DNA of 19,091 nt from Actinomycetes bacterium (lineage in GTDB: Bacteria > Actinomycetota > Actinomycetes > Streptosporangiales > Streptosporangiaceae). The notes beneath the pieces were generated by a model. That model was not told where the DNA came from. It searched no databases and worked only from the letters and a program-made list of their open reading frames with translations. Numbering within the stretch: position 1 is the stretch's first letter; every line of letters starts with the position of its first letter. The position numbers and the translations under genes were made by a program. The stretch lies in the NCBI GenBank assembly GCA_025964635.1, contig JAOPYP010000374.1:1-19091 (forward strand), given 5' to 3'. Of this stretch, positions 1-6,985 are shown in pieces.

Positions 1-1
1 G

Positions 2-307
2 GCCGTGCCGCTCGGGGTCTCGGTGCACGTGATCGGCGAACGGCCCGCCGGCCAGCTGGACCCGGATCACCCGCTGGCTACCCTGGCCGCACACGTGCTG
101 CGCGAGGCGGGGATCCCGCCCCGGCTCACCGCCGCCAGCACCGACGCCAACGCCGCCTATCCCCGCGGGATCCCGGCCCTGACCCTCGGCATCACCACCG
201 GCGAGGGCACCCACACCGAGCAGGAGTGGATCGACGCCGACCCGGTGGCGGCCGGGCTGGCGGCCCTGGCGGCCACGGTCGCCCGACTGGACGAACAGGA
301 GTGGTGA
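2..307 (+). CDS. M20-family metallopeptidase/amidohydrolase, C-terminal fragment
   Basis: The reading frame is open from the window edge, so the N-terminal part is missing and only about 100 residues are visible. The segment carries the hallmarks of the C-terminal catalytic lobe of M20 (PepT/ArgE/DapE-like) zinc hydrolases: STDAN followed by a Gly-Ile-Pro strand (RGIPALTLG), then GEGTHTEQEWID, in which the His is the expected second-zinc ligand and the following Glu/Asp region closes the domain. These enzymes hydrolyse peptide or N-acyl amide bonds in the cytoplasm. Its TGA stop overlaps a possible GTG of the next gene (GTGA), so the two are probably co-transcribed and coupled. The substrate cannot be told. 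M20 amidases include YlmB, which deformylates thiamine-derived pyrimidines, but nothing visible here proves that assignment. Confidence 0.85.
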   Translation, partial: AVPLGVSVHVIGERPAGQLDPDHPLATLAAHVLREAGIPPRLTAASTDANAAYPRGIPALTLGITTGEGTHTEQEWIDADPVAAGLAALAATVARLDEQEW

Positions 308-312
308 GAACG

Positions 313-1308
313 GTGCGCACCGGAGTAACGCTGCAGGGCGTCGACCCGCCCGCCGACTTCGAGGAAATGGTCACGGAGATCGAGACCCTCGGCTACGACA
401 ACCTCTGGCTGACCGACTCCTCGCTGCACGCCCGCAACTGCTGGGCCTATCTCACGCTCGCGGCCCGCCAGACGTCCCGGATGACGATCGGCACCGCGGT
501 CACCAACCCGGTGACCCGGCACCCCGCGATCACCGCGGTGGCCGCGGCCACCCTGGCCGAGATCTCCGGGGGCCGGGCCATCCTGGGCATCGGCGCGGGT
601 GACCGGCCGCTGCTGTCGCTGGGCTATACCCCGGCCAGGCTGGCCACGCTGGAGGCCTCCATCGGCGCCATCCGCGCGCTGTGGAGCGGAGCGACCGTCG
701 AGGCCGACGAGCCCGGGTTCGCGCTGCACGACGCGCACTACCGTTTCCCGCCCGGGCTGGACATCCCGGTCTGGGTGTCCGCCACGGGCCCGCGCACGCT
801 CGAACTCGCCGGCCGGGTCGCGGACGGGGTGATCCTGCTGGCCGGGCTGCACCCGGACGGGATCTCGTTCGCGCTGGAGCACATCAACCGCGGCGCCGAG
901 GCCGCCAGCCGCAGCGAGCGGCCGCCGGTGACCGTGTTCGCCTACGGAGCCATCGACGATGACGAGGAGGCGGCCATCGCCGCGGCCCGTACCATCGCCG
1001 CCTGGTTCCCGCAGACCGCGCCGGTGCACTGCCGCCTGGCCGGCCTGTCCCAGGAGATCATCGACCAGGTCCGCGGCAGCTACGCGGGCGGTGAGTTCCA
1101 GGAGGCGGCCCGGGCCGCGGAGGCGCTGCCCGTGGAGTTCGTCAAGCGGATGGCGCTGGCCGGCGGCCGGGACGAGGCGCGCCAGCACCTGCGTGACCTG
1201 GCCGGGCTGGGCGTGGATTCGGTCACCGTGTTCCCGCTCGGTGCGGACCGGATGGCCACGATAAGAGCGTTTGCGGACTGTGTGGCAGCCGAGACGGCGA
1301 TGGCGTGA
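313..1308 (+). CDS. Luciferase-like (F420/flavin-dependent) monooxygenase or reductase
   Basis: About 331 residues with the layout of the bacterial luciferase-like (LLM) TIM-barrel family: a first strand with GVTLQGV, then LGYDNLWLTDS, the TIGTAVTNPVTRHP segment typical of the cofactor-binding region, ISGGRAILGIGAGD, and the late strand PVWVSATGPRTLELAGRVADGV. Members use F420H2 or FMNH2; mer-type reductases and many ring- or C-S-cleaving monooxygenases belong here. Start choice: GTG 313 lies 11 nt after AGGAG (297-301) and gives the usual family N-terminus. GTG 304 overlaps the upstream stop codon as GTGA but lies only 2 nt from the same AGGAG. The gene is the second of a five-gene plus-strand set with three amidohydrolases downstream, which suggests an oxidative step in small-molecule catabolism. 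The exact reaction is unknown. Confidence 0.88.
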   Translation: MRTGVTLQGVDPPADFEEMVTEIETLGYDNLWLTDSSLHARNCWAYLTLAARQTSRMTIGTAVTNPVTRHPAITAVAAATLAEISGGRAILGIGAGDRPLLSLGYTPARLATLEASIGAIRALWSGATVEADEPGFALHDAHYRFPPGLDIPVWVSATGPRTLELAGRVADGVILLAGLHPDGISFALEHINRGAEAASRSERPPVTVFAYGAIDDDEEAAIAAARTIAAWFPQTAPVHCRLAGLSQEIIDQVRGSYAGGEFQEAARAAEALPVEFVKRMALAGGRDEARQHLRDLAGLGVDSVTVFPLGADRMATIRAFADCVAAETAMA

Positions 1309-1326
1309 CGCCTGCGAGCGCACGTC

Positions 1327-1398
1327 CAGCCAAGGGACCACGGGCAGCCGAGAGACCAAGGGCAGCCAAGAGACCAGGGGCAACCAGGAAGGGACCCG
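1327..1398 (+). repeat. Four tandem imperfect 18-nt repeats in a leader
   Basis: Head-to-tail units at 1327-1344, 1345-1362, 1363-1380 and 1381-1398 follow the pattern CAGCCAAGAGACCAAGGG; the fourth is the most diverged. They fill most of the 91-nt gap before the amidohydrolase start at 1400. The last unit contains the ribosome binding site (AGGAAGGGA, 1386-1394). Each unit carries a purine-rich AAGGG- or AGAGA-like stretch, so the array looks like an expansion of the ribosome-binding region. Confidence 0.8.
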
Positions 1399-1399
1399 C

Positions 1400-2710
1400 A
1401 TGATCGTCATCCAGGGCGGCACCGTGGTCACCGTCGACGATGCCGGCACCGTGCACTTTCCCGGCCACGTGGTCATCGACGGGGACCGGATCAGCGCGGT
1501 CGGCGAGGGCGCCTATCCCGGCGAGGTCCCCGCGGGCGCCGACGTCCTCGACGCGTCCGGGATGGTGGTCATGCCGGGGATGGTGGACCTGCACTACCAC
1601 ACCGCGATCGGCAAGGGCTTCTGTGATCACCTGCCGCTGCTGGAGTCGCTGGAGCAGTTCTGGTACCCGTCGATCCGGGCGCTCGACCCGGAGACCGCGT
1701 ACTGGGCCGCCCTGAACAGCTACCTGGAATCCATCAAGTGCGGCGTGACCACGGTCAACGACATGTACCGCCAGCTCGGAGGCCTCGCCCGGGCGGCCGA
1801 GGAGATCGGCATCCGGGCCGTGCTGTCCAACGACGTGGCGCTGCCCGAGCACAACCTGGACACGCTGCAGGACAACAAGGACTCCTACGACGCGGTGCAC
1901 GGCCTGGGCGGCGGCCGGGTCGGGGTCTATGTGGGTATCGAGTGGCTGCCGCTGGCCTCCCCCGAACTGCTCCGCGACGCCCGGGCCCTGGCCGACGAGC
2001 TCGGCACCGGGATCCACGTGCACCTCAACGAGTCCCTCGGCGAGGTGGAGAACAGCAAGGCGCGGTTCGGCCAGCGCCCCACCGAGGTGGCTTACGACGC
2101 CGGGCTGCTCGGCCCGGACTGCGTGGCCGCGCACTGCGTGTGGCTCACCGACCATGAGATCGGGCTGATGCGCGAGACCGGCACGCACATCTCGCACAAC
2201 CCCAGCTCCAACGCCAAGCTCGGCAACGGCATCGCCCGGCTGCCGGAGATGCTCGCGGCCGGGCTGAATGTCGGCCTCGGCCATGACGCCGCCGAGTCCA
2301 GCAACACCTGCGACCTGTTCGACGTGATGAAGTTCGCGTCGCTGGTGCACCGGGCCTCCCGGGGCGACGCCAGCCTGCTCCAGGCCCCGGACGTGGTGCG
2401 GATGGCCACCCGCAACGGCGCGGCCGCGCTCGGCCACGAGACCGGCGAGCTGTCCGCGGGCAAGAAGGCCGACGTGATCCTGGTGGACACCCGCAGCGCG
2501 ATGTTCACCCCCCAACTGCCGGGCGACCCCGCCCAGCTGTACTCGCACCTCGTGTTCGCGGCCGACGGCAGCGCGGTGGACACCACGATCGTGGACGGCA
2601 AGATTCTCATGCGCGGCCGGGAACTCACCACCGTGGACGAGGCGGCCGTCCTGGCCCAGGCCAACCTGGCCCTGCAGCGCATCGTCGCGGCCATCGACTA
2701 CAAGAACTGA
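1400..2710 (+). CDS. Chlorohydrolase/deaminase-type amidohydrolase (first of tandem pair)
   Basis: A 436-residue metal-dependent hydrolase of the MTA/SAH deaminase - AtzA/TrzN group. In order: N-terminal beta domain; DLHYH with metal ligands H65 and H67; HVHLNE with H208 as metal ligand and E211 three residues on as the expected proton shuttle; AAHCVW with H245; SHNPSSNAKLGNG; and GHD with D296 as the last ligand. A C-terminal beta segment follows (GKKADVILVD, VDTTIVDG). The set of active-site residues is complete, so a hydrolytic deamination or dechlorination type reaction on an N-heterocycle is expected; this is family knowledge and the substrate is not shown. ATG 1400 has AGGAAGGGA 5 nt upstream. 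Only 29 nt separate it from its paralogue, so they are co-transcribed. The GHD motif replaces the commoner GTD. Confidence 0.93.
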   Translation: MIVIQGGTVVTVDDAGTVHFPGHVVIDGDRISAVGEGAYPGEVPAGADVLDASGMVVMPGMVDLHYHTAIGKGFCDHLPLLESLEQFWYPSIRALDPETAYWAALNSYLESIKCGVTTVNDMYRQLGGLARAAEEIGIRAVLSNDVALPEHNLDTLQDNKDSYDAVHGLGGGRVGVYVGIEWLPLASPELLRDARALADELGTGIHVHLNESLGEVENSKARFGQRPTEVAYDAGLLGPDCVAAHCVWLTDHEIGLMRETGTHISHNPSSNAKLGNGIARLPEMLAAGLNVGLGHDAAESSNTCDLFDVMKFASLVHRASRGDASLLQAPDVVRMATRNGAAALGHETGELSAGKKADVILVDTRSAMFTPQLPGDPAQLYSHLVFAADGSAVDTTIVDGKILMRGRELTTVDEAAVLAQANLALQRIVAAIDYKN

Positions 2711-2739
2711 CCCAGGAGCACTGACACAGGAGCACGGCC

Positions 2740-4050
2740 ATGAGCAGAATCATCATCACCGGCGGCACGGTACTGACCATCAACGACGCCGACGAGGTGC
2801 ACTTCGGCGGGCATGTGGTGCTGGACGGCGACCGGATCGCCGCGGTCGGCGAGGGCCCCTACCCCGGCACACCAGCCGACGGGGACCAGGTCATCGACGC
2901 GTCCGGCAAGATCGTCATGCCCGGCCTGGTCGACCTGCACTACCACACCGCGATCGCCAAGGGCTTCAGCGATCACCTGCCGCTCTGGGAGTACCTGGAC
3001 GCCTGCTGGTACCCGTTCATCCGCACCCTGGACGCCGACGCGGCCTACTGGTCCGCGGCCGCGAGCTACCTCGAGTCGATCAAGTGCGGGGTGACCACGG
3101 TCAACGACATGTACCGCCGGCTGCCCGACCTGGCCCGGGCCGCGCACGACATCGGCATCCGGGCCGTGCTGTCCAACGACGTGGCGCTGCCCGAGCACAA
3201 CCTGGACACCCTGCAGGACAACAAGGATGCCCACGACGCGGTGCACGGCCTGGCTGACGGCCGGATCGAGGTGTACGTCGGCATCGAGTGGCTGCCGCTG
3301 GCCTCCCCCGAACTGCTGCGCGACGCCCGGGCCCTGGCCGACGAGCTGGGCACCGGCATCCACATCCACCTGAACGAGTCGCTGACCGAGGTGGAGAACA
3401 GCAAGGAGCGTTTCGGCCGCCGGCCCACCGAGGTGGCCTACGACGCCGGGCTGCTCGGTCCGGACTGCGTGGCCGCGCACTGCGTGTGGCTGTCCGACAC
3501 CGAGATCGCGCTGATGCGGGAGACGCACACCCAGATCTCGCACAACCCCAGCTCCAACGCCAAGCTCGGGAACGGGATCGCCCGGCTGCCGGAGATGCTC
3601 GCGGCCGGGCTGAACGTGGGCCTTGGCCATGACGCCGCCGAGTGCAACAACAGCCGCGACGCGTTCGAGGTGATGAAGTTCGCCTCGCTGATGCACCGGG
3701 CCCAGCGGGTGGACGCCAGCCTGATGCAGGCCCCGGCCGTGCTCCGGATGGCCACCCGCAACGGGTCCGCGGCGCTGAAGCACGACACCGGCCAGCTCAC
3801 CCCCGGGCACAAAGCCGACGTGATCCTGGTCGATACGGCCAACCCGATGTTCACCCCCCTGATGCCGGGCGACAAGGCCCACATCTACTCCCACCTGGTG
3901 TTCTCGGCCAACGGCAGCGCGGTCGACACCACGATCGTGGACGGGCGGATCCTGATGGCCGGCCGCCAGCTGCTCACCATGGACGAGCAGCAGATCCTGT
4001 CCGAAGCCAACCGCGGGTTCCTCCGCACGCTGGAGAAGATCCGTTCCTAA
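2740..4050 (+). CDS. Chlorohydrolase/deaminase-type amidohydrolase (second of tandem pair)
   Basis: A 436-residue paralogue of the preceding gene, the same length and collinear. In my hand alignment residues 143-302 differ from residues 141-300 of the first copy at 16 of 160 positions; the N- and C-terminal parts diverge more. All catalytic positions are kept: H67 and H69 (DLHYH), H210 and E213 (HIHLNE), H247 (AAHCVW), D298 (GHD). Differences cluster around residues 76-130 (for example SDHLPLWEYLDACW against CDHLPLLESLEQFW) and around 301-310 (ECNNSRD against ESSNTCD). In this family those regions line the pocket, so the pair may act on different substrates of one pathway. AGGAG lies 7 nt before ATG 2740. 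The likely reaction is hydrolytic deamination or release of a ring substituent in the cytoplasm. Confidence 0.93.
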   Translation: MSRIIITGGTVLTINDADEVHFGGHVVLDGDRIAAVGEGPYPGTPADGDQVIDASGKIVMPGLVDLHYHTAIAKGFSDHLPLWEYLDACWYPFIRTLDADAAYWSAAASYLESIKCGVTTVNDMYRRLPDLARAAHDIGIRAVLSNDVALPEHNLDTLQDNKDAHDAVHGLADGRIEVYVGIEWLPLASPELLRDARALADELGTGIHIHLNESLTEVENSKERFGRRPTEVAYDAGLLGPDCVAAHCVWLSDTEIALMRETHTQISHNPSSNAKLGNGIARLPEMLAAGLNVGLGHDAAECNNSRDAFEVMKFASLMHRAQRVDASLMQAPAVLRMATRNGSAALKHDTGQLTPGHKADVILVDTANPMFTPLMPGDKAHIYSHLVFSANGSAVDTTIVDGRILMAGRQLLTMDEQQILSEANRGFLRTLEKIRS

Positions 4051-4105
4051 CGGTCCGTCCGTGCTCACTCCGGCCCGCCGCTGACTCGACTCCGGGGATC
4101 ACCTG

Positions 4106-5116
4106 ATGCAGATCGACGCGCACACGCACATCCTGAGCCTCGCTGAGGACGCGGAGTTCACCACCGAGTACGGGCGTGAGGGTTCGCTGTGCATCTACCG
4201 GAGCCTGGGACTGCTGCCCTCGCACCGGCCGCCCACCGAGGACGAGTGGGAGGCCAGCGGGTACAGCCGCAAGGGCTTCCCGGTCATCGGGCCGGACGAG
4301 TCGGTCCGCGATCATCCCGGCTTCGACAAGATCGTGATCCTGGCTGTATCTCCGCAGTTCCTGGACGGCGAGCTGATCGGCACGGTGGACACCTACGGCA
4401 TCACCGGCGTGCCGGGGCCGCCGACCCCGGAGAAGTGCAACGACTACATCGCCGCGATCGCCGCGGCCCAGCCGGACACGTTCATCGGGTACGCCTCGGT
4501 CAACCCGGCCTACCGCGGGCCCGCGGCGGCCGTCCGGGAACTGGAACGGGCCGTGCTCGGCCTGGGCCTGCAGGGCCTGAAGCTGTACCCGATGTACCAG
4601 GACTGGTCCCCCGCCGACCCGGTGATCGCGTTCCCCGTGTTCTCGAAGGCCGAGGAACTGGGGATCCCGGTGATGGTGCACCAGGCCGGCTCGACCCGGA
4701 TCGACGCCCGGATGGAGTACGCCCGCCCGGCGCTGCTGGACGCGGCCGGGCGGCACTTCCGGGACCTGCGGCTCACGATCGCGCACTGCGGCCTGCCCTG
4801 GGTGGACGAGGCCCTGTTCATGCTGACCAAGCACCCGAACTTCTACGCCGAGCTGAGCTACCACATCGCCAGCGTGACCACCGAGGAGCTGCTGCGCTTC
4901 CTGGTGCACGCCGAGGCGTCCTTCGTCCCGCTGGAGAAGCTGTTCTTCGGCACCGACTACCCGGGCTTCCTGTACGACCCGGTGAAGCTGCGCACCAAGC
5001 TGCTGGCCGTGAATGAGCACGCGGAGCGGGTCGGCTGCGACCCCATCCCCCAGGCCAAGCTGGACGGCATCCTGGGCGACAACTACGCCCGCATGCTCGG
5101 CCTGATCTCCGGCTGA
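4106..5116 (+). CDS. Amidohydrolase_2 family (ACMSD/resorcylate decarboxylase-like) metal enzyme
   Basis: A 336-residue TIM-barrel enzyme of the amidohydrolase-related family that contains ACMSD, gamma-resorcylate decarboxylase and 4-oxalomesaconate hydratase types. Visible motifs: DAHTH at the N-terminus (H6, H8), GLKLYP around residues 157-162, VMVHQAG (H192), IAHCGLPW (H227) and FGTDYPG (D284). These give the metal ligands and the final catalytic Asp. Members catalyse non-oxidative decarboxylation, hydration or hydrolysis of ring-derived acids. The gene closes the plus-strand operon, 55 nt behind the second deaminase-type amidohydrolase, with GGGGA (4094-4098) 7 nt before ATG 4106. Its place after a monooxygenase and two amidohydrolases fits a late step in degrading a ring-derived product; that is inference from context. 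Confidence 0.9.
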   Translation: MQIDAHTHILSLAEDAEFTTEYGREGSLCIYRSLGLLPSHRPPTEDEWEASGYSRKGFPVIGPDESVRDHPGFDKIVILAVSPQFLDGELIGTVDTYGITGVPGPPTPEKCNDYIAAIAAAQPDTFIGYASVNPAYRGPAAAVRELERAVLGLGLQGLKLYPMYQDWSPADPVIAFPVFSKAEELGIPVMVHQAGSTRIDARMEYARPALLDAAGRHFRDLRLTIAHCGLPWVDEALFMLTKHPNFYAELSYHIASVTTEELLRFLVHAEASFVPLEKLFFGTDYPGFLYDPVKLRTKLLAVNEHAERVGCDPIPQAKLDGILGDNYARMLGLISG

Positions 5117-5206
5117 CTCCCCGCCCGGCCCCGCACCGGGCCGCCAGCCCCTCACCCCGCCACCTCAGCAGTCCCACCGGCCCCACCACGTCCACCGACG
5201 GATTAC

Positions 5207-5248
5207 CGTGGAGCGCTGTGCCCCGCCGGCAGCGCACAACGCTCCACG
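5207..5248. terminator. Hairpin between convergent genes, probable bidirectional terminator
   Basis: The left arm 5207-5221 pairs with the right arm 5234-5248 over 15 positions with one mismatch (C5216/A5239); the loop is 12 nt (5222-5233). It sits in the 147-nt space between the end of the plus-strand operon (5116) and the end of the minus-strand amidohydrolase (5264). There is no T-run on either side, as is common for actinobacterial terminator hairpins. I see no gene in 5117-5263. Confidence 0.6.
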
Positions 5249-5263
5249 ATCATGGTGTCCGGG

Positions 5264-6712
5264 TTAGAGCACCGGCCACTGGGGCTCCGGGTTGATGCCG
5301 ATCTCGGCCAGGACGCGGCGGTTGATCTGCTCGACCTGCTCGCGGAGCTCGCCCTCGTCCACGCGGGTCAGCTTCTTGTGGTCGAGCAGGACGTCGCCGC
5401 CGACCAGGACGGTGTCCACCGAGTGCCCGGTCACGCCGTAGACCAGGTTGGCCACCGGGTTGTGCAGCGGCCGCCAGTCGAAGTCGGCGGTGTCGAACAC
5501 CACCAGGTCGGCCTGCTTGCCGGGCTCCAGCGAGCCGGTCTCGTCGTGCATCCACAGGGCGGTCGCCCCGCTGATCGTGGCCATCTCCACGGCCTGCTCG
5601 GCGGTGACCGCGCGGGGGTCGCGCCGGGCGTCGCGGGGCAGCAGCGCGGCCAGCTGCATGGCGCGGCAGATGTCCTGGTGGTTGGAGACGTTCTCGGCGT
5701 CGGTGCCCAGCGCCATGGGCACCCCGGCGGCCAGCAGCTCCGGCCACTTCCCGGTCTGCGTGGTGCCCTTGGCCAGCTTCAGGGCGGAGCTCGGGTTCTG
5801 CGAGATGCGCGCCCCGGAGTCGCGCACGAAGCCCACGTCCCGGTCGTCCAGGCTGGTCATGTGGTTGAGCAGGGTGCGCTCGTTGAGCGCGCCGATCTCG
5901 TGCATGTGCTCGACCGGGCGGTGCCCGAACGTGGCCAGCTCCAGCTCGACCTCGCGCTCGCTGGTCGACTTGTGCAGCACGAACAGGGACCCCGCGTCGC
6001 GGGCCAGCTCGGCAGCGCCCCGGTTGAGCTCGTCGGAGCAGGTGCCCACGCCCTCGATGGTGACCGCGTCCCTGATCCGCGGATGGCCGAACTTGCGGAC
6101 CTGCTCGACCCCGTCGGCGAGCCGGCGCAGCGCGGCCTTGGCGTCCATCCGCAGCCAGTCGGGCAGGTCAGTGGCGCCGGCCGGGCCGGCCTGGTCCCAG
6201 GTCCACGGGCCGGTCCGGGCCCGGATCCCGGAGGAGGCCAGCGCCTCCAGCACGGCGTCCAGGTGGTTACAGCCCGGTTCCTCGAAGAGGGTGGTGCCGA
6301 AACGGATCATCTCCGCGGCGGAGTGCTGGGCGTGCACGTACATGTCCTGCTCGGTCAGGGCGGCGAAGGACGGGTAGATGAACTGGCGCAGCGCGTCGAG
6401 GGTCTGGCCGCCTTCCGGCATCGCGCCCTTCGCGCAGCACAGCAGGTGGCGGTGCCCGTTCACCAGGCCCGGGGTGATCACGCCGTCCGGGGCGTCGATG
6501 AGCCGCCGGGGCGTGTACCGGGTGAGCAGGTCCGCGCGGTGGCCGACCTCCACGATGACCCCGCCGTCGATGGCCACCGCGCCCGAGCGGTACATCTCCC
6601 GCTGCGGGTTCATGGTGAGCAGCCAGCCACCCGCGACTACCGTGTCGACCGTCACCGGCCCGGCTGTCGCGCCCGGGCCGGCGCGGTCGCGGCTGTCCAC
6701 GGCGTCGGCCAT
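5264..6712 (-). CDS. Chlorohydrolase/deaminase-like amidohydrolase with altered catalytic Glu position
   Basis: A 482-residue cytosine deaminase/chlorohydrolase-type protein, distant from the tandem pair at 1400-4050. Metal-ligand motifs: GHRH (H87, H89), FVLHKST (H247), LLNHMTS (H284) and ALGTD (D338). The family normally has Glu three residues after the third His; here that position is T250, with E252 nearby. The usual SHNPSSN stretch reads SQNPSSA. The catalytic chemistry may therefore differ from a plain deaminase. ATG 6712 is preceded by GGGAGG (4-nt spacing) and, further up, by a good promoter and a palindromic operator. An in-frame extension to 6934 has no support and would run across those sites. 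It is divergent from tenA under what appears to be shared control, which links it to that enzyme. Confidence 0.9.
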   Translation of the reverse strand: MADAVDSRDRAGPGATAGPVTVDTVVAGGWLLTMNPQREMYRSGAVAIDGGVIVEVGHRADLLTRYTPRRLIDAPDGVITPGLVNGHRHLLCCAKGAMPEGGQTLDALRQFIYPSFAALTEQDMYVHAQHSAAEMIRFGTTLFEEPGCNHLDAVLEALASSGIRARTGPWTWDQAGPAGATDLPDWLRMDAKAALRRLADGVEQVRKFGHPRIRDAVTIEGVGTCSDELNRGAAELARDAGSLFVLHKSTSEREVELELATFGHRPVEHMHEIGALNERTLLNHMTSLDDRDVGFVRDSGARISQNPSSALKLAKGTTQTGKWPELLAAGVPMALGTDAENVSNHQDICRAMQLAALLPRDARRDPRAVTAEQAVEMATISGATALWMHDETGSLEPGKQADLVVFDTADFDWRPLHNPVANLVYGVTGHSVDTVLVGGDVLLDHKKLTRVDEGELREQVEQINRRVLAEIGINPEPQWPVL

Positions 6713-6722
6713 AATGCCTCCC

Positions 6723-6743
6723 AGATCAGATCTCAGATCTGAG
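6723..6743. promoter_or_regulatory. Operator site A (predicted GntR/FCD operator) before amidohydrolase
   Basis: Contains the shared core GATCTCAGAT (6729-6738) and a perfect 12-bp palindrome CTCAGATCTGAG (6732-6743). It begins 11 bp upstream of the amidohydrolase start codon, touches the -10 element (6742-6747) and covers the expected transcription start, a position suited to repression. The same core recurs at 10046-10055 and 12910-12919. Confidence 0.7.
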
Positions 6744-6771
6744 GCTAGGTTCGGTAGCCCCGGCCAGTCAA
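6742..6771 (-). promoter_or_regulatory. Predicted promoter of the amidohydrolase gene
   Basis: Read on the minus strand, TTGACT (6771-6766) is followed after 18 nt by TAGCCT (6747-6742). The -10 element abuts and slightly overlaps operator site A, leaving a leader of only about 20-25 nt before ATG 6712. Confidence 0.6.
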
Positions 6772-6843
6772 TGGCACCCACGTAACCATCCTGTTTCGCC
6801 GCCCCGCCGGGCCGCTCCGGAGAGCACCGAAGTCGCGCAGGTC

Positions 6844-6882
6844 TTGACTCAGGCAGGCCGGCCGCAGTCTGATATCTCATGT
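6844..6882 (+). promoter_or_regulatory. Predicted tenA promoter with weaker operator site D
   Basis: TTGACT (6844-6849) is followed, after 18 nt, by a weak -10 (TCTGAT, 6868-6873; TGATAT at 6870-6875 is an alternative). Overlapping it, 6867-6882 reads GTCTGATATCTCATGT, which matches the perfect 16-bp site at 10040-10055 at 12 of 16 positions. Direct sight: the sequence match. Inference: the same GntR regulator binds here. Confidence 0.45.
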
Positions 6883-6917
6883 CTCGGCCGCCGGGCCCGG
6901 GGCCGGGGAGGAGCCGC

Positions 6918-6985
6918 CTGATGAGCACGGTCACTTGATGAGCACGCGCACCCGATGAGCACGGTCACCCGATGAGCACGGGCAC
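6918..6985 (+). repeat. Four tandem 17-nt repeats carrying start codons before and into tenA
   Basis: Units at 6918-6934, 6935-6951, 6952-6968 and 6969-6985 are near-identical (pattern CCGATGAGCACGGTCAC). Each contains ATGAGCACG, so ATGs fall at 6921, 6938, 6955 and 6972. Because 17 is not a multiple of 3, the first three open short ORFs that stop in the next unit with overlaps: MSTVT (stop 6936-6938, TGATG), MSTRTR (stop 6956-6958, ATGA) and MSTVTR (stop 6973-6975, ATGA). The fourth ATG starts tenA. The only strong ribosome binding site, GGGGAGGAG (6905-6913), is 7 nt before the first ATG. Confidence 0.9.

Noticed and set aside
1327..1398. Repeats at 1327-1398 as a CRISPR array.
   Set aside because: The units are directly adjacent with no spacers and lie inside a gene leader.
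157..1476. Long minus-strand open frame opposite the LLM and amidohydrolase genes.
   Set aside because: Arg/Gly/Val/His/Gln-rich translation without family motifs; it is a high-GC shadow of the well-supported plus-strand genes.
2698..4068. Minus-strand frame of 456 codons opposite the second amidohydrolase.
   Set aside because: Antisense shadow: the plus-strand frame has all catalytic motifs and a ribosome binding site, whereas this one has no recognisable domain. A similar frame opposite the first copy merely reflects the paralogy.
6713..6745. TPP riboswitch: the minus-strand leader contains CTGAGA and CTGATCTGG, strings found in the TPP aptamer.
   Set aside because: The two strings are adjacent and arise from the palindromic operator; the other aptamer elements are missing, and the predicted leader of about 20-25 nt is far too short for a riboswitch.
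6713..6934. N-terminal extension of the minus-strand amidohydrolase up to 6934.
   Set aside because: It would translate across the promoter and operator and add 74 residues without family similarity; ATG 6712 has a ribosome binding site and gives the usual N-terminus.
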